A stretch of 64,000 bases of DNA from NCBI GenBank assembly GCA_021186555.1, contig JAJKFL010000004.1, positions 7,926,001-7,990,000 on the forward strand. Direction: 5' to 3'. Shown piece by piece: positions 1 through 10,690 of the stretch. Source of the DNA: Reticulitermes speratus (taxonomy: Eukaryota > Arthropoda > Insecta > Blattodea > Rhinotermitidae). The position numbers and the translations under genes are program-made. The notes beneath the pieces are model-generated. The model was not told the origin of the DNA. It saw nothing but the letters and a program-made list of their open reading frames with translations, and did not search any database. How positions within the stretch are numbered: the stretch's first letter is position 1; the number at the start of each line of letters is the position of its first letter.

Positions 1-182
1 GAAAACAGCAAACGTTTTCTGTTGTACTGTCAACGTCTTTTATGATAGAGGTTACAACCTACGTGAAATCATAAACGACGCATTTGGAAAATATTTTTCT
101 CCGTGGAAAGGCCAATATATCTATAAAATCATTACTTTGTTGTCCAGATATCTGTTCAGTCATATAAAAACAGAGTATTAAA

Positions 183-634
183 ATCAAGAAATTCCGCAAA
201 TTTTAAGGTTCCCAAAGTTTCAACACTGTGTTCACAAGAGTCAGTCCCTTGTCACTATCATGAGACAGAGCAATCAGTCCACGCCCTTTCTACCGATTTA
301 TTGAAGGTCCATTCTATTATTTTAGTCCCATCTATGCGTAGGTCTTCCAACTGGTCTTCTTTCAGGTTTCCTCAGCCGAAACCTGTATGCACCTGTCCTG
401 TCCCCCATACGTGCTACATGACCAGCACTTCTCGTTATTTTTGAGCTGATGACCAGGATAATATTTCTTGTGGAACACAGATCAGGAAGTTCCTCATTAT
501 GCAGTTTCCTGCAGTCCCCTTGTACGTACCTCATCAGGTTTAGCCCTAAATATCTTCCTCAGTACCCTTTTCTCAAACAGTTTCAGGCTTTGTTCCTCCC
601 TCAATGTGAGATACCAAGTTTCATACATGTATAA
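183..634 (-). mobile_element. RTE-like non-LTR retrotransposon, decayed 3' end
   Basis: Read on the minus strand, this encodes the C-terminal end of a non-LTR retrotransposon polyprotein, distal to the reverse transcriptase. The block YETWYLTLREE near 625 is followed by LRKIF and then, after a frame change near 500-534, by the zinc-knuckle-like stretch SAGHVARMG and the GRPTHRWD motif. In-frame stops interrupt the rest, but similarity to the copy at 56945-57455 continues through MDLQ to a shared terminal LW-P and stop near 203-205. About 20 bases of 3' UTR similarity follow. It is 5'-truncated and dead. The family assignment is from memory of insect RTE-type elements; a related clade cannot be excluded. 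Confidence 0.75.
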
Positions 635-1438
635 AACATCACGCGAAATTATATTTTGGCACATTTTAATATTTATTTTTTGGAAAGCAAACGGAAAGAC
701 AAAAAAAAAAAAGAGATTCTGGACCGAATTATAACAGAGATTTCCATAGTTCATTGTGCTCTTAATTTTTTGTTAAAATTAATGGTGAGTTAATAAATAT
801 ATTTAAATTAACAAACGAGTACATGCATAAATATATAGTAAATAAGTAAATAAATAAATAGAAAGGCACTTGCTTTTGTTTGCCTAAAGCAAGCAGTCAG
901 TGAGGGTTACCTGTGGCAGACACGGGACTGCAGGCTTTTCTTGTTACAGTTTGCCTCTCAAGATGATTCTCCCTTCCGGATCCGCGCTAATGCGCACCCC
1001 GCTCATATTTCATCACTGCTCTGGTACATGAATATTCAAACATCCCCAAGTTCACGGCTGAAGTTGCTTCATTCCTTACACAGCCATGCAAATAAAATAC
1101 ACAGCTCAACACATACAATATGGCAGCCTCCACCCACTCCTTCCCAGAGCTATCCGTAACTCTGTGACAGCAGAAGCAACTTCGTGCTATTGCATCAGCC
1201 TGTGTAATTGTATTTGTTTTTTATTTCTTACCCAGAAAACGCCTAAGTTAAAAGAGTGAATGAGCCTTTCTCCTTGCATTATTAAGGTTTCTGTGGATTC
1301 ACAGTCTGGAGGCTCCACGAAAATCCTGGGATAATACCTTAAAATAGGCCACGACCATTGTATATAATCACATGCACGAACGTATTTGTAAATTATCAGT
1401 GTTTTCTGAATGAGAGTCTCTGAATAATTACTAGTCGT
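635..1438. other. no recognised gene; A/T-rich spacer
   Basis: I see no coding similarity here. A short run of imperfect AAAT/AAGT repeats lies at about 835-862. The rest is unclassified AT-rich DNA. Confidence 0.5.
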
Positions 1439-1600
1439 ATCATACGTCTCTTTAACCAACCAGTGCACATTTATTATGCTTTATTATACCATACAATTTA
1501 ACGGTCTAGTTTTATGGTATTATGTTGTATAATAAAGAATAATAAGTGTGCATTTCTTGGTTAAAGAGACGTGTGATAGACTAAAAATGCACGGTATGAA
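1439..1600. repeat. short hairpin element, family B relative
   Basis: Two imperfect inverted arms of about 55 bp (about 1439-1494 and 1518-1577) share the 16-mer ACGTCTCTTTAACCAA and its complement. They also carry the AACCAA...TGCACA block seen in the other family B elements. ATGCACGGT, the terminal signature of family B, follows the right arm at about 1588. No hammerhead-like core is present. Confidence 0.6.
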
Positions 1601-1626
1601 TAGCATACAGTTTATGGTCATATCTA

Positions 1627-1865
1627 AGTCGCGGTGGTGTAGTCGGTATAGGTATGAACTGGACGATCCAGTGTTCGAATCCCGGCAGGTGTAAGAGATT
1701 TTTTCTTCTCTATAACGTCCAGACCGGCTCTGTGGCCTACCCAATGTGTATCGGGTTTCTTTCCCGGGGATAAAAGGTCGGGTCATGAAGTTCATTCATT
1801 CTAGTGCCAAAGTTAAAAGCGGGTGGAGCTATACCTCTTCTCCCCGTGTATGACTTCGTGGCGTT
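1627..1865 (+). mobile_element. tRNA-derived SINE, family SINE-E
   Basis: The head has an A-box-like GGTGTAGTCGGTATAGG and a B-box GTGTTCGAATCCC, which form an internal RNA polymerase III promoter. The body continues with CCAGACCGGC and the GGTGGAGCTATACCTC segment shared with the minus-strand copies at 3570-3852 and 13195-13440. The copy is diverged. Confidence 0.75.
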
Positions 1866-2056
1866 TATAGGAAAAATTTTAGCTTTTACCTGGTCATATA
1901 TATCGCTTAACATAGTTGAAGGTAAACTTCGAAGCTGGGCCCGAATTCTCTTCAACTGGGCCGGATAAAATTATAAAGTTTCGGCCTGTGCATGTCTGTA
2001 ATATGTATGGATTATTTAACGGCCAGGATGTAAAGGATATGGCGCATTGTTAAATA

Positions 2057-2220
2057 CAGTCGAACCCGGTTATAACGACATCGGTTTCTGCGACACCTCG
2101 TTTATAGCGTCAGATACTCTGTGGTACAAATTAATTCCTCACTGTTAACCATAACATTACACTACTCGGTTATAACGACACACGTTTATAACGACGCAAA
2201 ATATTCAGTTCGTTTCATGA
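2057..2220 (+). mobile_element. pogo/Tigger-like DNA transposon terminus
   Basis: The sequence starts with CAGTCGAACCCGGTTATAAC directly after TA, the usual start and target of pogo/Tigger-type elements. The CGGTTATAACGACA block recurs at about 2167 and again in part at 2185, like subterminal repeats. I could not find the matching right terminus or any transposase, so this is either a solo end or an element with a lost right side. Confidence 0.5.
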
Positions 2221-2960
2221 CGTTGTAACTGGCTTCGATTCTAATTACTTTGATCACGTCATTGTTTTCTCAGAGATGTAGTTGGACAAAACAGTGAAGG
2301 TGTAATCGTGACCTGAATGTCGGTGACAGCAGTTAACTTATATTTGTTTTAAGTTTTAAATTCTGTTTTGATATGTCACGCGACCCGACACTTGCAAACA
2401 ATTATTGCTTTTCATTAGTTTACACTAATCGATGGGTCAATCTATTGACCTAATCAAACAACTGGTAGGTCTGTCGGTCGGTCTGCTAATGAGTATTGGA
2501 GAGCAAATTTTTGTGAAATATTAACCTCCAATTATTTACTTGACCAAATCGACCTTACTATCATCCCACGTTACTTAATATTTTAAATGATAAAATGTTT
2601 GTTAAATTCAGAATAATTATTTCACAGATGCTTTTTTAAACTATACTGTAGTTGCCACCCTGTAAGATAGATGGCGGGGCTGGAGTCTCTGTGTGGAAAA
2701 ATTGTAAAACATTTGGGATCCGAATAAATCGGTCGTACCCATCCTCCCTCAATAAAGGACATTTAAAAGTTCTTTAAATATGAAATGTTTCAGTAAATTA
2801 ATCGTCATGAATTGGCAGCATTTCGGATTCCTAACTGTATTATTCTACTAATATCTGTTGTAACAAGTGTGCGGTGGTATTATTTAATTTGAAGTCCTAT
2901 AACCAGATCCCAATTTGTTACACTAATAAAGGTAGGTTTGGTAAAGGTAAAGTTGAACCG
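2221..2960. other. no recognised gene
   Basis: AT-rich DNA, possibly the interior of the pogo-like element that begins at 2057. No open frame of note was seen. A TTTGGTAAAGGTAAAG stretch at 2937-2953 resembles the TTTACC tail of the SINEs in reverse orientation. Confidence 0.4.
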
Positions 2961-2962
2961 GC

Positions 2963-3222
2963 GCCGATCCCCATTCGCCGCACGGTCTAAGGCGTGGCTC
3001 TACGGCCGCTCGCCTGATGGGATTGTGGGTTCGAATCCCGCCGAGGGCATGGATGTCTGTCTCTTGTGAGTGTTGTGTGTTGTCAGGTAGAGGTCTGTGC
3101 GACGGGCTGGTCACTCGTCCAGAGGAGTCCTACCGAGTGCGGTGTGTCTGAGTATGATGGAGAAACCTCGAAAAATGAGGAGGCCTAGGCCCTCTAGGGG
3201 CTGTCGAGCCATAGGAAAAAAT
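2963..3222 (+). mobile_element. tRNA-derived SINE, family SINE-B
   Basis: The 5' head begins GCCGATCCCC, has an A-box region around the CGCACGGTCTAAGGCG block, and a perfect B-box GGTTCGAATCC near 3028, so it resembles a tRNA of the leucine type. The body includes the GTTGTCAGGTAGAGGTC block and ends with GGCTGTCGAGCCATAGG. The same unit occurs on the minus strand at 8799-9046, 30279-30529, 39109-39356 and 46191-46748. Confidence 0.85.
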
Positions 3223-3569
3223 GGATCGGCATTTAATTAATTACCACACCACAAAATAGTGTGGGGGAATAAAGGCACAACTCCATCCATTTTTTAACCT
3301 TGTTACTAGATGCAGACGAATGATTAGCTTCATATCGTGGATGCCTTCAATAATCTTTGGGTAGGCGACTGCGTGAGCCTTGCACCGGTTTTGATGCGTT
3401 GAAGAACAAGAAGATATATCCGCCGCCGAAAGTCGAGGACAGATTTCCCGGACATACAGACCATAAGCTATTCACAGTGTTGAGTGACGCACCGTCGATG
3501 CTACAGTTACCTCTGGTAGAAACGTCAATAGCTCGCGGCTGCCGAATGATCTTGGTGCTCACAAAGTCC
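3223..3569. other. no recognised gene
   Basis: Unclassified sequence between two SINEs. A small inverted pair, CCACAC and GTGTGG, lies at about 3243-3266. Open frames on both strands here lack any family resemblance. Confidence 0.4.
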
Positions 3570-3852
3570 GATATAAGGTAAAGGTAGAGTTCACAGGCCA
3601 TGAAGGCCAAGGGGGGGAGTAGAGGTATAGCTCTACTTTTTCTTTAACCTCGGCGCTAGATGTGGTAGGTGGTAAACGCCACGCCCCGGCCGTTTTACCC
3701 CCGGGAATGACCCAGTACCCATTGTATAGGAGGCTGGGTAAGCCCCAGGGCCGGTCTGGACGGGTGCCGAAAATCTCGCCCCCACCGGGATTCGATCCCC
3801 GGACCGTCCAGCTCGTAGCGAGTCGCTGTACCGACTACGCTATCCCGGCCGA
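3570..3852 (-). mobile_element. tRNA-derived SINE, family SINE-E, well-preserved copy
   Basis: Read on the minus strand, the head starts GGCCGGGATAGCGTAGTCGG (A-box) with B-box GGGGATCGAATCCC. The body includes CCAGACCGGCCCTGGGG in complement and a hairpin-forming stretch around 3620-3640 (TAGAGGTATAGCTCTA). The 3' end is rich in ACCTTTACC, as in SINE-A. The direct repeats CCGATATA at 3568-3575 and 3849-3856 may be the target-site duplication, although part of the right copy could be tRNA head. An open frame of about 97 residues crosses the head and is not a gene. Confidence 0.85.
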
Positions 3853-4121
3853 TATACGTAGTTAAATTTAGGTTTCGGATTCCTAAGTACTTTTCGGGAT
3901 TGCGCATATTGTGAAGGGAGCGAAAAAGCCAGCGAACCAGCAACACGGTGGTCTTGTTCAAGTTGTTAAGCTCCTGTATCTGTTTCATGTATGTAAAGTG
4001 TCGTCTGCGGAGTGCGTTATGTCGTGACGGTTAGGCGTTTGACTGATATTTGGTTTGGATCCGTTAGAAGTCTTACGAGAACCTGGCTGTGACCTACGCT
4101 TTCTTTAATAAGTAAAGATGA

Positions 4122-4263
4122 AAAAGGTAAACGCTGTCCGTATACAGGCCTGGGCAGGCCACTGGGGTTCCAGGAGGTTGAGGCTCCCATATTTCCAGAC
4201 ACTCAGCACATGAAGGTAGTAAGGTTGTCATCCATACGCACCGGCCGCCTTTACCCCCAAAAT
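4122..4263 (-). mobile_element. SINE-A, 3' half only
   Basis: In complement this matches the last ~140 bp of the SINE-A copy at 24302-24611, including the CACCGGCCGCC block, the GGGAGCCTCAACC block and GGCCTGT, then the GTTTACCTTTTT tail. The tRNA head is missing, which is ordinary 5' truncation. Confidence 0.75.
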
Positions 4264-4394
4264 AAATCAAAGTAAGCAACATGAGGTAGCTTGGAATTGG
4301 TAACACATGAAGTAGTGACGATAACAGATTTTTCTCTAGTCCAAAGCTTCCAGACTCGCTCTGGGGCCACTCAGCCTCCTAAACGAATATCTGT

Positions 4395-4551
4395 GGCGTG
4401 ATTTCAGGCTTCCGCCGCGGTGTAGATAAGATCTGCGCTCTATTGGGGTTTTACGCAGCGTAGAATGTTAGTTATTTACTGACGTTTCGGGACACTATCG
4501 GTCCCCGAAGTGTCAAGCAGTCCAAGAAGAATGCCGGGATACGCAGATCTC
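4395..4551 (+). mobile_element. family A hairpin element, right arm mostly lost
   Basis: It begins GGCGTGATTTCAGGCTTCCG and runs through AGATCTGCG, TTTACTGACGTTTCGGGAC and a loop region to a short right end that still carries CGCAGATCT. The 8-bp direct repeat ATATCTGT at 4387-4394 and 4552-4559 flanks it exactly and is a likely target-site duplication. No protein is encoded. Confidence 0.7.
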
Positions 4552-4552
4552 A

Positions 4553-4625
4553 TATCTGTAGATCTTTCTCTGAGATAAAGCGGCCAGAGCGTGAAGCTGT
4601 CTATTGAAATACGTCTAGCGCCAAG
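4553..4625 (+). mobile_element. SINE-F-like tail fragment
   Basis: The stretch TTTCTCTGAGATAAAGCGGC followed by CAGAGCGTGAAGCTG matches the tail of the tRNA-like element at 10228-10415 and, less closely, 17409-17570. Confidence 0.5.
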
Positions 4626-5484
4626 GTTAATATTTCGTAGAACAAATTCTTTACTCCACCATATCCCGTCATGATCTTATGCTTAAATGAGTATAAGAAG
4701 AGTTTCGATTTCTTTTACTTTGCCAGGTACCGGTACTCTCAAAATAAGGAACTCATTAGAGAACGTCACTTATTGAGAGGCTGGTATCCCCTCACCTAGT
4801 CAAGAATTATATCCCTTTTTTGGTTCAGACAGCTCAGTACGATGCTCACTTTGTGCATTTCCAAATACAGTGTAGCGTTAACAATAAGGTTACATCACTT
4901 ATGTTCATAATTTTTAGTAGTTAAAACGTAGGTATAGTGTAAATTCACTACTAAGTACGTTATAAAATTAACACCTTAAAGCTTCTGTATTCATAAATCC
5001 ATGTTTTATGATATTAAGCTGAAAGTATATAAGTTTCAATGAAACGGGTTTAAAATATTTTTTTTCGAAGTGGAACAGGCAGTTAAATAATTGTTACGTA
5101 TTGAGCTCTGCTTTTTAGTTACAACCTGCTAAACGTAACTACATCCATATGTGTTCTGTGCAGAATAAAACTTGAAATTTTATTTGAAGGGAACAGTCTG
5201 AATATTTGTTTTCAACTAAGCAAAACATTACAGCTTTAACCCGGCAGTATTAACTACATGGAATTTTGCAAATAGTAGCTACGAGGGTTAATTCTAAAAC
5301 AGAATTCCCTTTTCTTTTTTTTTTTTTAATAGCATATTGGTTTTAAGTTTCCATCTTATGTACCATCATTATTAGGAAATATTGCAGTATATCATTAAAC
5401 AAGAATGCGTAATTGCAGCACATTTTATCTTCATGTATGAAAGTATTTGAAATAAGTGCCTTTTTTAGATTTCAGTGCCTGGAT
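4626..5484. other. no recognised gene; AT-rich satellite flank
   Basis: AT-rich sequence. Between 5370 and 5484 there are weak matches to the satellite monomer that follows (TTATTAGGAAATATTGCAGT, GTGCCTGGATAATACT), suggesting eroded edge units. Confidence 0.4.
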
Positions 5485-7050
5485 AATACTTCCATTATCA
5501 GAAAACAGTGCTGTATAATATCAAGTGCGTGATTTGTAACTATGCGTGGGTGCACTCATTTTTGTCTTTTACATGGAACTAGAAAGCATACATTACGTTA
5601 TAACCTTAACACCCTGTACAATATTAACATTATTTAGAAAACAATGCTTATAGTATTAAGTCCGTAATTCTTAGCTAAGTGTGAGTGCTTAAAAACATTA
5701 CATTCTAAACTTAACACACTGTATAATACTGCAATTATTACAATAAAGGTACTTTATAATTAAGTCCTTAATTTGTAACTACGTGTGGGTGCATGCATTG
5801 TTTACTCTTTACACGGAATAAGTTTAAGTACATTACATACTAAACTTAACACCCCCTATAGTTCTGCCATTATTAAAATAGCGCTGTGTAATATTAAGTC
5901 CCTAATTTGTAATTATGTGTTTCTGCACACATTGTTCTCTCTTTACATGAAACTGATTTAAATACATTGCATTCTAAACTTAACACCCTGTATAATAGTG
6001 CCATTATTAGAAAAAAAGTGCTGTATAGCGTTAAGTCCGGAATTTGGAACTGCTTGTGAGTGCACGCTTTGTTCTGTTCTTATATGGAACCAATTTAAAT
6101 GCATTACATTTTAAACTTAACACCCTGTATAATACTGCCATTATTAAAATAGCGCTGTGTAATATTAAGTCCCTAATTTGTAATTATGTGTTTCTGCACA
6201 CATTGTTCTCTCTTTACATGAAACTGATTTAAATACATTGCATTCTAAACTTAACACCCTGTATAATAGTGCCATTATTAGAAAAAAACAGTGCTGTATA
6301 GCGTTAAGTCCGGAATTTGGAACTGCTTGTGAGTGCACGCTTTGTTCTGTTCTTATATGGAACCAATTTAAATGCATTACATTTTAAACTTAACACCCTG
6401 TATAATACTGCCATTATTAAAATAGCGCTGTGTAATATTAAGTCCCTAATTTGTAATTATGTGTTTCTGCACACATTGTTCTCTCTTTACATGAAACTGA
6501 TTTAAATACATTGCATTCTAAACTTAACACTCTGTATAATAGTGCCATTATTAGAAAAAAAGTGCTGTATAGCGTTAAGTCCGGAATTTGAAACTGCTTG
6601 TGAGTGCACGCTTTGTTCTGTTCTTATATGGAACCAATTTAAATGCATTACATTTTAAACTTAACACCCTGTATAATACTGCCATTATTAAAATAGCGCT
6701 GTGTAATATTAAGTCCCTAATTTGTAATTATGTGTTTCTGCACACATTGTTCTCTCTTTACATGAAACTGATTTAAATACATTGCATTCTAAACTTAACA
6801 CCCTGTATAATAGTGCCATTATTAGAAAAATACAGTGCTGTATAGCGTTAAGTCCGGAATTTGGAACTGCTTGTGAGTGCACGCTTTGTTCTCTTCTTAT
6901 ATGGAACCAATTTAAATGCATTACATTTTAAACTTAACACTCTGTATAATACTGCCATTATTAGAAAACAGTGCCGCTTAGTATTAAGTCCGTAATTCTT
7001 AACTAAAAGTGATTGCACACATTGTTCTCTATGGATATGAAACGTGTTTG
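5485..7050 (+). repeat. satellite, ~136-bp monomers in ~272-bp dimers
   Basis: Each monomer contains CTTAACACCCTGTATAAT, CCATTATTA and TTAAGTCC blocks. In the centre (about 5867-6960) two monomer types alternate, one with GCGCTGTGTAATATT and one with GTGCTGTATAGCGTT, repeating every 271-273 bp with few differences. Outer monomers (5485-5867 and 6960-7050) are more diverged. The apparent 62- and 70-residue open frames recur once per dimer and are by-products of the repeat. Confidence 0.9.
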
Positions 7051-7667
7051 GAAAGGAGCAGGAAGGTTGGATTCTGAAAATAACAATTTCTTGTTGCCTC
7101 TTTCTGCGTTAAGAAGCATCAGGAACATACGGCATGCTGCCATGATCATATTTCCAATTACTTTTCGCGCGCACCACCGCTCTGAAGGATCTACGTGTAC
7201 ATGTGCTGGTAATGGTCAGCAACATCCTTAATGACAAGACAGGCTATAATGTTCCGACACCAAAGACGTTCCTTACAGTAAGAGCAGCTATTATTCACGA
7301 AGAAGACGGGCTAAATTAAGTCACATAAAATATGCGGTGCGGTCATCTGTTAAGGTGGTCACAGAGAGGCATAATATCGAATTCTAAGTACATGAAGTAA
7401 CTGTATTTTAAAACTTTAAGAAAACCATCCTATGTACAAAATTAGTGCATTTTATTGTGCGCATACACCTGAAGGTGACACAATTCTGTCAAAACTCGTA
7501 GCGTGTATAATGAATTTGCCATACTTAATGAAGTTGTGTCTTCAACTGAAACACATAATATCGATTTCAAGGTCATCATAACAGAAAAATCTACTAAAAC
7601 GTCGATTTTGTTTGCTGGCGGTGCCCGCTTCAGCGATTAGTATGAGCGTCTGCTGTGCTGACTGCAG
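7051..7667. other. no recognised gene
   Basis: Unclassified sequence between two tandem arrays; no domain or repeat family recognised. Confidence 0.4.
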
Positions 7668-8209
7668 TTTGTTGTCTGTGCCGTTAGCTATTGCGCGATA
7701 ATTTTTGTCTGTGCCGTTGGCTATTGCGCGATAATTTTTTGTCTGTTCCGTTAGCTATTGCGCGATAATTTGCCTGTGTCGTTAGCTATTGCGCAATAAT
7801 TTGTTGTCTGTTTCGTTAGCTATTGCGCGATAATTTGTTGTCTGTGTTGTTACCTATTACACACTAATTTGTTGGGAGTGTCGTTAGCTATTGCACGCTA
7901 CTTTGTTTTCAGTGTCGTTAGCTATTGCACGCTAATTTGTTGCCTGTGTCTTTAGCTATAGGACGCTAATTTGTTGTCAGTGTTGTTAGCTATTGTAGGG
8001 TAATTTGTTTTCACTGTCAACTATTGCACTTCAATTTATTGGTGGTGTCGTTATCTATTGCTCACTACTTTGTTTTTGGTGTCGTTAGCTATTGCACCGT
8101 AATTTGATTTCAGTGTCAACTATTGCCCTTCAATTTATTGTTAGTGTCGTTAGCTATTGCTTACTAATTTGTTTTTGGTGTCGTTAGCTATTGCACAATA
8201 ATTTGTTGT
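7668..8209 (+). repeat. ~34-bp minisatellite, about 16 units
   Basis: Units read roughly as GTCGTTAGCTATTGCACGCT followed by AATTTGTT and a variable TGTCTGT or TTCAGT link. The left units (with GCGCGATAATTT) are most alike. Two units near 8018 and 8116 lack several bases (TGTCAACTATTGC). The copies are diverged, so the array looks old. Confidence 0.9.
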
Positions 8210-8798
8210 GACACAGAGGCAGTGAAAAGAGGTCGGAGAAAATTAAATAATATTCACCAAGATATATAGGCAAGTTAATTATATACAGCAATGAAAAGGG
8301 TTGAAGGTGAGTCATTAGTCAGCTCTCTTTTAATCTTGCACTGTATAGCGATTGTTTAATGAGGGGCAACTTAACACAGAGAATGCTAATTTAGATGGCA
8401 AGAACATAAAGCATCGTATCACGTTATTAGTTACGTAACGTAGCTTACGTGATTGTCAGGCGCGTGTAATTAACTGTACAAAGCGCAAGTTTTTACTGTA
8501 TGTTACCAACAGGTTTAACATTAAAAAAAAATTTACATTCTGCCCACAGAATACATTTATGTGTTTCGAATGGCTGTCAGAAGAAACAGCGGTTACTTCC
8601 GTATACAGAATTGAATAATTGGTTTCTATAACAGAGATTTGGTGCGTTTACTGTGCGGTACGGAACGTGCCTTTAAATATATTGCAGTTCATCTTCGTCT
8701 TCAAAGTGTTGATGTGTTGGCTTCAGTTACACTAAAGCCGATGCTAGTATAAGCATCTAAACACGTATGCGAATATGCACAATATAAATAAAGTACAT
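8210..8798. other. no recognised gene
   Basis: AT-rich spacer with nothing I recognise. Confidence 0.4.
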
Positions 8799-9046
8799 GG
8801 CGCAACAGCCCCTAGTGGGCCAGGGCCTCCTCATTATTGAGGCTTCACGATCACACACTTTAGACACACCACACTCGGTAGGACTCCTCTGGACGAGTGA
8901 CCAGCCCGTCGCAGAGACCTCTACCTGACAACACACAACACTCACAACAGACAGACATCCATGCCCTAGGCGGGATTCGAACCCACAATCCCAGGAAACA
9001 AGTGGCCGCAGACCCACGCCTTTTTCGGCGCGGCCACTGTGATAGG
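8799..9046 (-). mobile_element. tRNA-derived SINE, family SINE-B
   Basis: On the minus strand the head carries CAGTGGCCGCGCCG and B-box GGTTCGAATCCC, then the shared body (GTCAGGTAGAGGTCTC, ACTCGTCCAGAGGAGTCC) and the tail CCCACTAGGGGCTGTTG. The A-box region contains a run of A replacing the usual TCTAAGG, so Pol III activity is doubtful. Confidence 0.85.
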
Positions 9047-10227
9047 CTGTAAGGTTGTTACAAGATGTAATAAAGAGATAGAAAAACGACCCTGTGTTTA
9101 TAGCATGAAGTTCAACATAATGTTTTTAAAGACTCGTTTTAAAACGATTTCAGTAATTGAACTTTGTTACCTTTGAAATGTAGGGTAATTCGTGAATGAT
9201 GATAAAAATGAAATGAAGTGGCCGTGGTTTAATGTAGATTCTGTCCCAATAATTACTTAGGATCTGTTAAAAGCGACAGGGTTGTCGGTCATGATAGCCA
9301 ATGGCACCAAAGATATTTGAACCTGGAACATGTGAATAGTAATGTGCCCCTTTACCGCTACACTAACCCGCTCAGTATTGGCGTGTAAAATTTGTGTCCC
9401 TTGCATACTTTCATGGCCTGTGGCTTGTTTATTTAGCCTTCTATTAAGAATTCCGAAACTATAGATCGTTGAGCGTTCGGTAGCAGCCAATGTAGGGGAT
9501 CGGCCCGTCATACAGCCGTTTGGAGGATAAACACAGTAAAATGAGAACAGGTAGAATATCCACCTCTCGATGTGCACTCGAAGTCTAGTCACAGTTTGTT
9601 AACTTCGGTTAATATTGCAACAATAAGAGATGAGTTGTACTTATAGCACGCAAGGAGGAGGTGGGAAAGATAAAAATAATGATCTTATTTGTTACGAAGA
9701 AAGGGTATGAAGACTGGATTAAAGTGGCACAGGACTCCAATAAGTCTCATGAGCACGGCGATATCTCCTCATATTCATAAAAGCAGTTTCAAGTTCTTGA
9801 CTGTTGAGCAACTACAAGCTTTTCAGAAAGCTTCTCTGCGGCATGGAATTCGTTCGTTAGTTCAGACTGCACTGTAAGCAGTATCTGTTTTACTTGCCCA
9901 CGAGCTGGATTCGGCTTGCGAAATATGAGATGTGTTACCTGTGATTTAACCACCGCAACACGCATAAACACTGGTTATCGCTAGTGCGTTGGGGATGCCG
10001 CTATATCTGCAGGACTTTGCTGGGAATTCGGAGGGCTTCATATTCACTAAGCCAACCATCAATAATGGGTTTCCAGCAGGCAGCGTGTAAAGGAACTTAC
10101 ATGCAAATATACAGCATTGATATGAAGGATCTGGTTGATACTCTGAAATCTATGTGGAACCGAATATGAGGTGAATATAGCCCTACAGTCTGCCGTAGGA
10201 AGTTTATTGTAGCGCTAGCAAGCCGGA
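9047..10227. other. no recognised gene
   Basis: Unclassified. A 111-residue minus-strand open frame at 9257-9592 has no recognisable domain, no family resemblance and no supporting splice context, so I do not call it. Confidence 0.4.
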
Positions 10228-10415
10228 ACCTGGATGGCCGAGTGGTAGAGTGGCTAGGATTCAGAGTTAGATTCCAGACAGGGGCACAGGTATTCGTGTT
10301 TTTGAGATTCAAGTTCGGCTGTGGGGGTAGAGCCAGCATCCTCTCCAGAGGGTAACGGAGAACATTTTCTCAGGAATAAAGCGGACAGAGCGTGAAGCTG
10401 ACCAAAGAGCACATG
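10228..10415 (+). mobile_element. tRNA-like SINE, family SINE-F
   Basis: The A-box-like TGGCCGAGTGGTAGAGTGG is followed 20 bp later by a degenerate B-box GAGTTAGATTCC. The tail GAATAAAGCGGACAGAGCG recurs at 4553-4625 and 17409-17570. Confidence 0.6.
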
Positions 10416-10597
10416 AAAAGCTTAAGGATACGTCCACTACCAGACACGTCTCCATAAGGCTGTCCTTAATTAAACAGAGGGACTTCATCGATTTATATAA
10501 TTTCTAGTCGTCAATGCAACGGAAGTTGCCAGAGCGCATTCGTAAATGTTTTTTTGTTCTTTGTTATGTGCATGTAACAAGTGAATAGCATTCGTAC

Positions 10598-10690
10598 AGG
10601 GTGGTGTAGCGGCAAGGCTTCTGACTTGTATTGGGAAGGTGCCCGCTTTGAACCTCGGCTGGAATACAGGTTACACTGACTGCTTTTAAG
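10598..10690 (+). mobile_element. tRNA-like SINE head, separate family
   Basis: GGTGGTGTAGCGGCAAGGC resembles an A-box, and CTTTGAACCTCGGC about 40 bp downstream a mutated B-box. No second copy was seen in the window, so the family is uncertain. Confidence 0.45.

Noticed and set aside
5485..7050. Repeated 62- and 70-residue frames as a possible gene family
   Set aside because: One per satellite dimer, with no start context or coding bias; clearly repeat by-products.
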